Position numbers and translations under genes: made by a program. From Merluccius polli (Eukaryota > Chordata > Actinopteri > Gadiformes > Merlucciidae): a DNA stretch of 64,000 bases. Position 1 is the first letter of the stretch. The number at the start of each line of letters is the position of its first letter. This document shows positions 1 to 28,762 of the stretch, in pieces. The notes under the pieces are model-generated. The model searched no databases, was not told the DNA's origin, and saw only the letters and a program-made list of their open reading frames with translations. Location: positions 73,501 to 137,500 of the forward strand of contig JAOPHQ010001755.1 of the NCBI GenBank assembly GCA_030340625.1, written 5' to 3'.

Positions 1-1527
1 CATCCTGTGTAGATTGATTATCCATTCCTAGGGATGGAGAAAGAGGCTCAAACATAGTCGTCAACATTGGTATTTAAAAATAAGGGACATTTTCCAGCAC
101 CCCACCCAAGCCATCCATCAGTGCAAGGATTGGGTTAACTAGTTCCTACGCAAGTGACTACAATTAGGTGGTTATTAAATGGTTTACGTTCTTATAAACC
201 TTTAACAAGAAAGGGGTTAAATACGGGAGAATCCCGAGAAAAATGGGAGGGTTGACAGGTATGGCTCAAATCAGTGCACTTTGGAAAGTAGCTCAGGTCA
301 AAGTTGAAACACACCTGGCTGTCATGGAAGGAGCAGCGAAGCAAGTCTGACACAGGCAGACTTTTAGACTCACACATTTTTATAACCATTTAATTCTAAT
401 ACAACAGCAGCAGCCTCTCAGGTTTACATTAGTGGGCCAACATGAAAACAATATTTTACTAGAGTAGTAAACTTAGTTGTTTTTTTACCCACACAGCATT
501 TCACAAATGTATCTGTTTTGGGGTTTTCCTTTAAAAAATATATATTTTTATGAAAACCTGACCATCAGAAACATTAGTTAAAAATGGGAGTTTGTAGAAA
601 ATGGGAGATGTGAGAAGTTGAAACACTTTAAATACGCTCCACCAAAGTAAGAAAAGAAAAAAATGTGCCCGGAGGGTCCTGCAGTTAGATATTAAAGTGC
701 GAAGAAAAAGTTGCGTAATTTAATTGAAGCTGTGTTCTGCCCCAGTGTGAAGACTTATAATGAGTTTAAGTGCGCAAATCTCCAGAGTTTAATTTTGAGA
801 TATGGGGTAAAAGACATTCAAGTTGATGAGAATAGAGCTAGATGGCGAATAAGAGAGAAAGGTGAAGAAGCAAGGGAAATAACACACGCAATTAACTTTG
901 AAAAAGAGAAATATTTCACACGAGTGAGGGAGAGAGAGGGAGAGAGGTCAGTGGACTCCCTCTTGTAACAATACCTTGGTCTCTACTTTAATCCCAAGAA
1001 CCTGTGTGGAAGTAACAGTGTTGTCATTGTAAACCACGTGAAGCCCCTTTAGTCTAAAAGTAGTTGTCATTGTAAATCACGTGAAGCCCCTTTAGTCTAA
1101 AAGTAGTTGTCATTGTAAATCACGTGTCACGTCTCAAGTAGTTGCAAATGCACAAACAAGGAGCGATGTCTAAATTAACATCTTATTCAGTTGTACATTG
1201 CTTTTTATAATTGTATGAACATATAAGCAAAGTTTCTAATTTCTTGAGAAATATCTAAAATAACCATTCAACCCGGAAATTAATCAGCATTTGCATTATT
1301 TTATAGCCACTAATTACATTGTAAATTCTGGAATCGAAAAATGCTGTTGAATTGTTGAATGTTAGCAAAATGTACTGGCCGTGTTTTAGTGGAATGCCAG
1401 GGAGGCATTTTATTTTTCAGAGCAATACATAAGAGATGTTTTACAGAGTGCAGCGCCGCGACTCCAGCCAGTGCAAGTTCGACCTCTGACCTGTCACGCC
1501 CTCCAACACCCTACCCTTGAATGTTAC
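1..1527 (-). other. mroh1 intron, no exon seen
   Basis: The donor after exon 1528-1674 opens an intron that runs off the left edge. I found no segment resembling the next MROH1 exon. The stretch is AT-rich and holds one short tandem repeat (1020-1126). Confidence 0.6.
1020..1126. repeat. 43-bp tandem repeat, 2.5 copies
   Basis: The motif TTGTCATTGTAAA followed by CACGTG recurs at 1021, 1064 and 1107, giving a 43-bp period. Each copy carries a CACGTG E-box palindrome. It is intronic in mroh1. Confidence 0.85.
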
Positions 1528-17504
<15,977 letters not shown>

Positions 17505-18114
17505 GGTGTCTGGGAAGATGGCCGGTCGGCTGAGGATGTGGCTCGCCTCTTAGGACTGATGGCTAGGGAAGCTCACAGGACCTGAATTGAATACATTTTG
17601 TTGAACAAACAAGCAAACAAACATGTATGCTTTGCTGACACATTATTTTTAGCTTCAAATGATACTTTGACGCACAGGAAAAGACCCATGGCTTGCGACT
17701 GTATTTGGTCTTTAAAGTTGTGTCCAATATATGTTATATTGAGCAACATTCAAATCTTAACACTGTATGGCAACAGAATAGCTCAGCCTGGCTGGGTATA
17801 ACCTCTACACTTCATTGACAAACTGCAACACAAGAAGAAAACAACAACACACATGCCTAACTAATGATGTTGAATTAAACGTGACAACATGAAAACACGT
17901 CACCTGACCTGCAGCAACAAGGTCAGGTGATTCGGTCTTAGCTCAGTAAACATCTGCCATTGACGTTGCAGCAACAATGTGATGATGGCATTACCACCCA
18001 CCGCATCACCACACTCAGCTACAGACACTCACAGGCAAGATGTCAGACAATACCTTTAGTTGACAGTTCATTCACGACTTAAACAAAAAAAAAACCATTA
18101 CTGTCGTCGTTAAC

Positions 18115-18550
18115 CGTCCAAACGACACACAAACAGTCCAGTTTTTTTTTTTTTAGTGCGGCAACGGTTTCTGCTGCAGCGTGCGTCCGCTGCACCTAGC
18201 TAGCAACAACAGTGGCTACGGAAGACCTAGCACTACTGTTTTATGTTTTATGTTTTGTTTTAGCACAAATGGAAGTAAATCATGAAACACCGAGGAAAGC
18301 CTACCCCACGTTGACAATGTTCTACCGGTCGCTAAGTCAGGAAAAACCAGGGAAAACCCCTCTCTCCTCTCGGCATGGGTGGGTGGTGTTGTGGTCCGGC
18401 AGGGAGACAGCAGCACACTGACTGACGGCGCGTCCCGCAGGTGTAAACACGCTGGGTCACGTGCCTCGAGTCAGCAGGAAGGCGTCACCGAGCAGTGGGC
18501 GGGGCCAGCCGCTGACACATGCGCACGTCCGACGTTAAAGGGCCCCCAAT
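18115..18550 (-). promoter_or_regulatory. probable mroh1 promoter / 5' UTR region
   Basis: A locally GC- and CpG-rich stretch 0.6-1 kb upstream of the mroh1 ATG. It holds a canonical GC box (GGGCGGGGCC near 18500) and an NRF1-like ATGCGCACG near 18520. No TATA box was chosen. A 5' UTR exon boundary cannot be fixed by eye. Confidence 0.45.
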
Positions 18551-18620
18551 GTGCAACGAACGATGAATGCCCCCCCTAGTGTTTTATCCATGCTGTGTCC
18601 CTGGTTCACTGAACTGTACA

Positions 18621-19020
18621 GGTGCAAATAGCCACATGGGCTATTCCATCCCAGCTGCAAATAGCCACATGGGCTATTCCATCCCAGCTGCAAATAGCCA
18701 CATGGGCTATTCCATCCCAGGTGCAAATAGCCACATGGGCTATTCCATCCCAGCTGCAAATAGCCACATGGGCTATTCCATCCCAGGTGCAAATAGCCAC
18801 ATGGGCTATTCCATCCCAGGTGCAAATAGCCGGGCTATTCCATCCCAGGTGCAAATAGCCACATGGGCTGTTCCATCCCAGGTGCAAATAGCCACATGGG
18901 CTGTTCCATCCCAGGTGTAAATAGCCACATGGGCTGTTCCATCCCAGGTGTAAATAGCCACATGGGCTGTTCCATCCCAGGTGCAAATAGCCACATGGGC
19001 TGTTCCACCCTCGGTGCAAA
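18621..19020. repeat. 33-bp minisatellite, about 12 copies
   Basis: GGTGCAAATAGCCACATGGG recurs every 33 bp. Left copies have CTATTCC and right copies CTGTTCC. One copy near 18830 lacks ACAT. Because 33 is divisible by 3, several frames are open, but these reflect the repeat and not a gene. It lies about 70 bp upstream of the mroh1 promoter-like region. Confidence 0.95.
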
Positions 19021-21054
19021 TCGCATTGTTGGCTACTAAAACCTAGGTGCTAATAGCACCTAAATTATTTCAGTTATAGCCATATGAGAAAAAAACATTC
19101 ATTTACTTGCACTAATAAATAACCAAAGGTTTTGTTTTTGTTTTTATTGGTTCTGACAAATATGAAGCTGTAAAAATAGATGTATTCACAACACAGTGTT
19201 TAGTACAATAATAGTGCTGTATCCAAATACTAAAATAAATCCTTATCAAGTCACTTTATCTTTCAATAAGTAGAACTGCTTATTTATAACACTGCAATAC
19301 AAACCAATAGCAACAAGTTCAGCTTTTGCTTTTGGACATGATTTAAATTCTCATGAATTACATTTTATGGTTATATTTTGTTTATAGTTATATTGTGTTA
19401 CATATTAGTTGACTTTAGTATTTGTAATGAACTGTATCAGGAACCACAGCAAAGTCTTTCCCATATTGTCCATTGTATAAATCATAGAACATTCAATAAA
19501 TAAATTGTGTAAAAAATAAATTAAATGTTATATACATATACAATAGAGCAGCCTTTTTGATTTTGTTATAGTGCATGATGTATTATAACAAAATAAAAGT
19601 GCTATATTGTGTATTAATGTAACATTAATGCTCCAAAAGAATGATTCATCTATAAACAAGTATGTGAACAATTTAGAATTTACACCTACACTGAAAATGT
19701 AATAGTTTGATCAGATGTCGTCATGGTAAAAATAAATCATGCTAAAATGCTTCTTTGGTTAAACAGCTGCCAAATAGCTGCACAAAAAGTGTGCTGCATT
19801 ACAGGTTAAACATGTTTCAATAACAAATAAGAAATAGAAAAGATTAAGCTCATCTGTATATATATAATACATTCAGACAATTGCGAGACAAAATAAGTGA
19901 TTTTGGTTACACTTGACATTCCTGCTACAGTATAATCACACAAGTACTGTGTAATAAGAAATGTAACAACATATAACAGCATGTTGTTACATATATAATA
20001 ACATTATGGAACCGCATATGCAACCGGTGATGTAACTGAGATGTATTGAAAGGCGCTATCTCTAACTGCTTTTCATCTCGTACTCAAAGAGATGATCCTG
20101 GCGAATGTCCAGGGTGAAATGAGCAACCCCAACCACACTGTTTGGTAACAATGTTATTACATATTAAGTACATGCTGATACAGGGTGTTACATTGCTTAT
20201 TACATGTGTAATTACACTGCAACAAGGACCCTGTAATGTAAAGTGTTACCGTGACTCCTAATTCCACTGTGGGCCGAGAAAGCAATGAGATAAACTGTAG
20301 CCTGTATAGCCTCTAGAAGCGTCCGTGCCAACTGGGGGCGGGGCTCATTAAAACAAAATGGAGGTTTCAGCACTCTGCAACTATTATGTAGATACGCACC
20401 ATCCTCTCCCCGTTTGCATTATATCGGTGAAACAACCCGGTTCCAATAAAAGTGCATATCGTCGAAAAAGGCTTCTGTTTGGTCTTCTTGAGCGCAATTG
20501 AATTGTCTGAGAGGGCATCAACTGGCATGTTGACGAAGCTGCTCTTCATTATGAGATATGAAGGGAGGCCCTTGATTGAACTTGACATGTGTTCCTGTAA
20601 TGTTGTGATGTCATGTCCTGTGGCAAACCTCATGCATCCATGGTTGGCATGTCTCCATTTACAGAGTGTTTCCTGGAAGAAGGAAATTATATCATCATCA
20701 TTATTAGCAGTAGTAGTAGTAGTATTATTAGTAGTAGCAATATTAGTAGTATCAGTTATAGCACTATTATGGGCAGCATGTGGTATGAGTATGTGAGTAT
20801 GCGGCAGAAACACTTTCTTCATGTTAAACAAATAACAAATGATTAAGACCAGAGAGACAGCAGACAACCATACATTATAGCCAGGGTTAGGACATGGCCC
20901 CCTACATTTATCTTGTTCAAACAAATTCATAACTTTTCCAAAGAACGTTTATATAGTTTATAGTCGTAATTACAAAATATAGTCATTCCTACGGGATAAT
21001 AAGATGTAGGCCTACACTTATCTTGTCATTACATTGTATTTTTATTCCATTCAC
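19021..21054. other. intergenic, mroh1 to NCAM-like gene
   Basis: AT-rich and non-coding. It holds a short (TAG)n run near 20706 and an isolated GC-box-like GGGGCGGGGC at 20333. The NCAM-like 3' UTR probably starts at the right end (AATAAA on the minus strand at 21041-21046, very close to the stop). Confidence 0.6.
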
Positions 21055-21477
21055 TTACTCGTTTTTAGTGAGGGGGGCTTTGTCACAGGTGACCTCACTG
21101 TTCAGCCTCCCCTCCATTGTTTGTTTCTGAACCCCCAATTGCTGGTTTACGCTGTCTCTTGGAGTGTCAAGACCCTTTAAATTTAGATCTCTGCACACAC
21201 ACACACACACACATACACACACACATACATATACACACACATTAATGTGAAATAATGGGTGTCATAAATCTACTCAGCTGATACATGGCTGAAAGATATT
21301 CATGCACATATTCTATCTAATTGCAAGCCATACATAGTCTACAAGGAGTCCACAGTCCCCTTATCGCTATCATGTGATCACTTCATCAGCAAATCATTCA
21401 GAGATTTAAATGGGTGGTAATATGTAATTCACAAAACTTCTAAACACAAACACAGAAACTCACACATTAAACACAAT

Positions 21478-21570
<93 letters not shown>

Positions 21571-22980
21571 CCCATTAGTTCCATCTCCCTCTTCCATTGT
21601 CTTTGGGCCTGGGAACTTTCGACCAAACACTCTTTCGTTGATGAACATGAGCAGACCACAGTGATTGGTGTAGCAACAGGTGGCATCCACCGCAATCAAC
21701 AGCACCAAGAAGATCACCATGACGATGGCCACCACACCCCCTTTTGTTATGTTAGCTGCTGTGGTCATATGAAAGCAACACACAGAGAGAGAATAACATT
21801 AAAATAAATACATGACACCGGACTTTTTATAGATTTGCTTATGTTGACGTCAAATTGATAACCTAAAGTGGCCAGTATACTGTAAACAATGTACTCCTAG
21901 AATACTGCTAGTTACAATGGCATGGCTCGGCTCCTGCACACATTGCATATAAAACATATCAAACTGAAACTTCATGTTTTAGTTTATCTCTTGTTCAAAG
22001 TTTGTGTCTTTTTTCTTTGAAATGTTTAGTTTGGGTATTTTGTTGCGCTTCAAGCCGTTGTTAACGTCTACACACCAGCTTGCTGCGGGACACTGAATCT
22101 GAGGTTGATGGGACTCGAAGTGCCGTGTGCATTAACAGCCATGATCTCCATGTGATAGTCTGCCCCGAACAACAGGTCTGAGACAGTGATGGAGGCGTCG
22201 GAGGCAGACCTCGTCTCCTCCTTCCATGTGGCCCCTAGTTTCTCCTGCAAAGCATACAGGCGACAGATGGAAGAAGTATCAAAAGGAGGACACAGACAAC
22301 AGAATACAAACATGAAGAAAGGCGGTTGGACATTGTAAATGTTTTTTTATAATATTTATAATATAGAAATGTAAGCATTTCTATATTATATATTATATTA
22401 TATATGCAATATAGGCTATTTCTATATGGCAGCATCTGGAAGCACCTGAAAAACGTTCTGCTGTATGGCTGCATGGTACTGTAAACTTCTAGCCATCAAT
22501 TTCTATGTCGTTTCAATTTCATTTTACTTCATAATCCAGTACCACTCAACACCTGAATCACAGAACATTTTTAAAAAGTAGGCAGAGATTCAAGGTCTGG
22601 AACCACGCAAGTAGGCTTCATACATTTGCAGAGCCTCAACCCAATAGGGATCGTGAAATAATCTTTCCCAAGACTTTTCCCATCTTGTGCAAAAACTCAC
22701 ATACCTGTCTGTATCGTATTGAGAAGTGTAGCAATGGGGAGCTGCCGTTATCAAGCTGAACAACAGGGATAGAGAGGGAGTTTCCATCTATTTTCTTCTT
22801 ATCTGATGAAAGAACAGGTCTGTCTGGTTCACCTAAGATGATGATGAAGATAATAAAAGGAAGATTTGAAGCTATATTATTTACAAGTAGCCTCCCCAAA
22901 AATACTGCAATGTGAAATACTGCAATTTGTATTATACTTTTATATTTCCCTTATTAGCAGGGCTGGATAGTGCTAATTCC

Positions 22981-23027
<47 letters not shown>

Positions 23028-23222
23028 TGTTTCGCATTAGCATTAGCTCTATCCAAATCATGGATTAGGATTAAGATTTAAATACTAGGGCCTCCTCCTA
23101 CCTCCTGCAAAAGTCATGATGTCATGATTACGCCAGGATGGTGGTCCGATGCCAGATGAAAGAAGGAAATTAGTAATGGTTAATGCATGTAAATTAAGTA
23201 AATATGCATCATTACTTTTCCC

Positions 23223-23262
<40 letters not shown>

Positions 23263-24735
23263 GGTGTATAGGTATGATTTTGTATACATATTTTGTACAT
23301 ATGTTTTGATACATTTTAAGTCATTTGCAAATGGTGCAAAACAGCATTAATAATTCACAGATATTAGTTGGTAAATAATATGCTTTAAATGTAAACAGAT
23401 CGATAAATGTAAATGTACAACTGTGACGATAAGAACTGTTTTTTCCATTATTGGTCGTGAAAAATATTTATTAATTAACTTTTTCTTTTTTACTATTTTT
23501 TGTAAATGATTTGATAGCAGTCAGCACTTACGGATGCCCTGGGTCCGTACACTATGTGCGTCTGAAAACTGTCCCCGGCCAACGGTATTCATGGCGGCCA
23601 GGCGGGCGATGTAGGAGGTGTATGGTAGGAGGGAAGTTATAGCAAGGGGATCTGAGACAGTACAACATGCACACACATTTACACACATTAGCACAGATGA
23701 CCCATGTCATCAGGAGCATTACTTTATCATCTATCACGACAATTAGAATTTATCATTATACTTTATCATTATATTGTTTATACTGTTTTTATTATATTGT
23801 TTGTATTGTTTATAACAACATATGTTGAAAAGTGATACTGGGGGAGTAAATGGGGAGTAAGCCTTCCATTGTACGTGTTACATATGGCAATAAAGAATCT
23901 TGAACCTTGAATGTGTCAAACCATAATCAAAACATCCAGATATAAATCAAATGAAACTACTGTTTCGCTGTGAAGACAATATCATATGTATTTGTTTTGA
24001 TATATTTATTTAAGTGTCTGGTAAAAAAAAAAGATACTTCTTTCTAACAAAGGCAATAGACCCTTTTCACAGAGTCGTCATAGGATGAACACAGGTGTCA
24101 CTAATAACACTTACTATGGGTCCTTTTAGTAGATGAAAACTAGTGAAGATAACACACACTGACTAGTGTAATATTAGTCAGTGTGTGTAATTAGTGATTA
24201 ATACTAGTCACTAATTATCATTAGACTAGTGATAATTAGTGACACATAACCTGTGTTTGTCCCACGATGAGACCTCTGTGAAAAGGATCTATTATTGGCC
24301 GAGCCTTACCTGAGGCCGGGACAACAGTCTCCTTCCACCTTTCATCTGAGTCCAGCCTCCACTGCAGTGTAAAGCTTGTTATAGGTGTGCCCCCGCTGAC
24401 AGGCGGGGTTTTGAGGGAAAAGACCAATGAGGTGGCTTCGGGAGAGACAGACACGTCCTGAGAAGGGCCGGGTTGAGCTGGGAAGTTTGATTGGCGGATA
24501 CACAATATTGGTCACCATTATCACTGTTATTGAGACTTATTCAACACGATACAAATGATGCCTGGTATCTTAAGAAGGTAAAGGATGAACTGTTTACAAA
24601 ACAGAACGGCTGGAACATTATGAATTCACCTATGCCTATCAATTATCAAATATTACCTTGTATATTATGTCTATTCTTTTGTAATCTAGGCAGATAGGAA
24701 GCACAGGCAGTCTCGCACACACACAAACACACACA

Positions 24736-24805
<70 letters not shown>

Positions 24806-27800
24806 TACACGCACACACACATACACTCACACACACACACACACTTACTGTGCACTGCAACGTCTTTTGATGCGTTGCCTGAAGTGCTGACAGCCATGCA
24901 GGAATACAGACCGCCATCGGTGGGCACCACCTCCTCGATGATCAGCACAAAGTCTTCGACGTGCACTCTGCCGGAGGTCGAGTTCTGACAGAGGCAGCCG
25001 GTACATCACATCAATCAATCAATACCTGGGTGTTAATCAATATCCAGGTACATTCTCTACAGTGTACTGTACAGGTTCAATGTCTTCATCAGTTTGGGAC
25101 AGAGGGTTTGCCATTAGAGCCCCCCCCACACACACACACACACACGCTACGGATCTCACTGCCTACTGAACTCAGACACTGCAGGTTTCTAGCTTTGTTT
25201 AAATCTCTTGTTGTTTGTCATATGTTTTTATTTATACTGTTTCCATTCCTATTTTAGTCATTTTCATTGTCTTCTCTTTTCTTTTGTGAAGCACTTTGTA
25301 ACTTTGTTAAGAAAAGTGCTGCATAAATAAAGTTTCTTATTATCGATGTTTCATCCTCATCTTAACCACCAATGTCTACACCACCTGTTTAATGTCTGAT
25401 CCTTCATTGTTTGGAATCTGAATTGCATGCATTGCTGGTACAACCAATCAGGTCGTGGCGGCACTGCCTTCACTTCGATAACATGCACTCAGTGTGCACT
25501 AATCATGTGAAGGATTGGGATTATTTGCATCATCCTTGTCATTGGGAGACACCTTCGTTGACGTTTATTCAGTGGCAAATTTTATTTGTTAGGCCTCAGC
25601 CTTAATTTTACTTAAGAAACCATTGTTTTGATCATACAATCATACAATCTGACAACAAAAACATTGACTTGTAATATGAAAACATGAAAACATTTTAACT
25701 TTAATCTATCCAATATGAAGTGTGTGTGTGTGTGTGGGTGTGTGTGTGTGTGTGTGTGGGGGGGGGGGTGATTTCTCACCAAAATCTTCCCGCTCTGCTT
25801 GTTGATCCAGTAGCGCTGTGGATACGGATCACCAGAGACGTTGCAGGAAAGCGACATATTGTGGCCCAACAACACCACTTCCTTCTCTGCCCTCACATAC
25901 ACATTTGGGGCCTCTGTTTTCACACACACACACACACACATTCACACACTGACTATTTAACATATGAATATATTCAACCTTTCAGGGAAATAGCTTCAAA
26001 ATGTTCACTTGTACTTCAAACTTCCTGTGACACAAGCACTTACCTTTGTACACCACAGAGATTTCCAGCATCTTCTGAATGGGTCTTCCATGGATGGTGG
26101 CCTGACAGACGTACTTGCCCGCGTCGTCTTTACTCACGTTCATGATATTGAGAGAATTGTCTTGCAAAAGCCGTACGTGTTCTGTTGATGCAGGTAGAAC
26201 AGATGTAGAGGAGCAAAGTACACACACACACACACACGGTACAAACGGGATAAGAAAGAGGCAGAGTGAGGAGTAAGGGTTGAAACGAGAAAGAGAGAAA
26301 GACACATTTAGACGCCAAGTCCTCCTCGGTGTGAAGCTAGAGGCAGGAACAGCACTGCAGATCTGTGACTGTCATATCTTTTGATATTGAAGTGACAGGA
26401 GTTGAGACTTTGCATGGCAGCAAGTAGAGCCCTCTATCCCGATAAAGGTAATTTAATATCTCAATAACAATGTATATCCTGATATAGAATGTTTCCTGGT
26501 AATTCATTAAATAAATAGTCATTTATTAGCCAGTCCTTAGCATAATGTACCCCCCTAGTCAGCATATACAGCTCTACAGACGGAGAGCCAGCCAGGCTGC
26601 CAGGCAACGCTGAGCCAAGAGGAGATAAGCTCCATCGTTGATCTCTTAAAATGCAGAGAAAACCCAAAGGTTTCCTCAAATTAAAAAAAAAAAATCACCT
26701 AGTTAGCTTGCTGATTTTGGAGCACAGCACCAGACTAACCCCTCGTACCACAACGGAGCCATCGGCCCTGGGCGCGGGTCCTACCGTTAAAAACGATCTT
26801 CTTCTGGTCACGCAACCAGGAGACATCCACTGATGGCTTGCCAGATGCCAGACAGGCCACCACGCCGTCTTGTCCTTTCCAAAACTCAAGGCTGACCTCG
26901 GTGGTGCCGAAGGACGGACCCTCTGGAAAGCAGCGTTTGAAGAATAAGCATTGCAAAACACCCACCACCTATCTTGCATATGTTTCATCCAGCCCTCGCA
27001 GACCTGATTTCACCAAAGCCATTTGATTAGTTGAATCAGACGTGTGAGTACTGAGCTGTAAGTGAAATGTGGGTGAAATATGGGAATAAGCGTCGGAGCA
27101 TTTAGATTTCGATTACATGTGATCCCCCCTCCGTTAACACTTTTAAGTCAAAACTCTAGATTCATGTTTTCAATGGCCTTTGGTTGCCCTTAGTGGTTTT
27201 GTGTTTAGTATTTTATAATCTTTTATACTTTTATGCACGTTTCATGTGTGTGCACATATATGGCTCCCTTAATTGCCTTGTTGCCTAATATTGACATGTA
27301 TTGTTGTTATTGTGCCTTTTTACTATTATTTGTGTCTTTAATTTGTTCAGCACTTTGGTCAACTCTGGTTGTTTTTTTTTAAACCTGTTTTATAAATACA
27401 CTGGATTTGATACCACTGAATTTGTGTGAAGATATAGCCGTCCATATGTACTGCTTGCGTGTGTCCGCATGTCCTCTGGTCTCACCGTAAACGTATATCT
27501 GCGTGGACGTCTGGTCTCTGTTTCCGGTGTCAAAGTCACAATGGCAGCTGTAGTGGCCCGCGTCCTCCAGCTTGGCCTGGCGGATCTCCAGCTTGGAGGT
27601 CGACTCGTCCACAAAGTACACCCTATTGTCGGTGATCTCTGTGCCGTCCTTTCGCCATATGATATCTCCATCTGCACCGGCTGCCGTGAAGAACAGGAGG
27701 GGGGGTGAATATAAAAAGGCTTGTTCTGTACAGCAGCGATTAGAGTAGGCCTAATTGTTTTATGGTTTCATGTTGTTATCTATTGTTGTTCTATCCTTGC

Positions 27801-28724
27801 TTTAAGTACTCAGGGCACCATTGAAAGATACCTTGGTCTCAATGGGTTTCCCTGACCGAATAAAGGTCAAATTAACATGGTATGGCTTCTATTGATAATT
27901 GGGTTACAGTTGGGTTTAGAAATATTGTTTAGGTCAGCTGGAATGCAGACGTTATCTTATTATTCCAGTAAATAGAGACGGTCTTCTTAGTAACGACCTG
28001 GCAACGTTACCTTATTACTCCAGTAAATAGAGACGACCTTAGTAACGACCTGGCAACGTTACCTTATTACTCCGGTAAATAGAGACGACCTTAGTAACGA
28101 CCTGGCAACGTTACCTTATTACTCCAGTAAATAGATACGACCTTAGTAACGACCTGGCAACGTTACCTTATTACTCCAGTAAATAGATACGACCTTAGTA
28201 ACGACCTGGCAACGTTACCTTATTACTCCGGTAAATTGAGACGACCTTAGTAACGACATGGCGACGTTACCTTATTACTCCAGTAAATAGGGACGACCTT
28301 AGTAACGACATGGCAACGTTACCTTATTACTCCAGTAAATAGAGACGATCTTAGTAACGACATGGCAACGTTACCTTATTACTCCAGTAAATAGAGACGA
28401 CCTTAGTAACGACCTGGCATCGGGGAAGCTTTCTAAACGTAGTCCCGTCCAAGTTGACATGTTAACGTTTCGTTCAGCGCATTAATCTCTAGACCGGCGA
28501 TGAGTCTGCTCGCGCGTCCTGGCCGTGGATGTCGAAAATTAATGCACCCCGCTCCAGCCAATCAGAGTCGAGTATTCCCGCGGTCCATGGTATAAAAGCG
28601 GAATGCTTACGTCGTGCATTATTTTTCGATACCTGCAAACCTCGTCGTGGATTACCCCTTCCTTAATGATTGTTGAGACAGACACCATGGCGAGTGGCAA
28701 ATCAACATAATAATAATAATTATT

Positions 28725-28762
<38 letters not shown>

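Noticed and set aside
18535..19026. Repeat ORFs with an 11-residue period on both strands
   Set aside because: They come from the 33-bp minisatellite; several frames are open at once, which is a property of the repeat.
20367..20930. 187-residue minus-strand ORF downstream of the NCAM-like gene
   Set aside because: Low-complexity Thr/Asn stretch from a trinucleotide repeat; no motifs or homologous segments.
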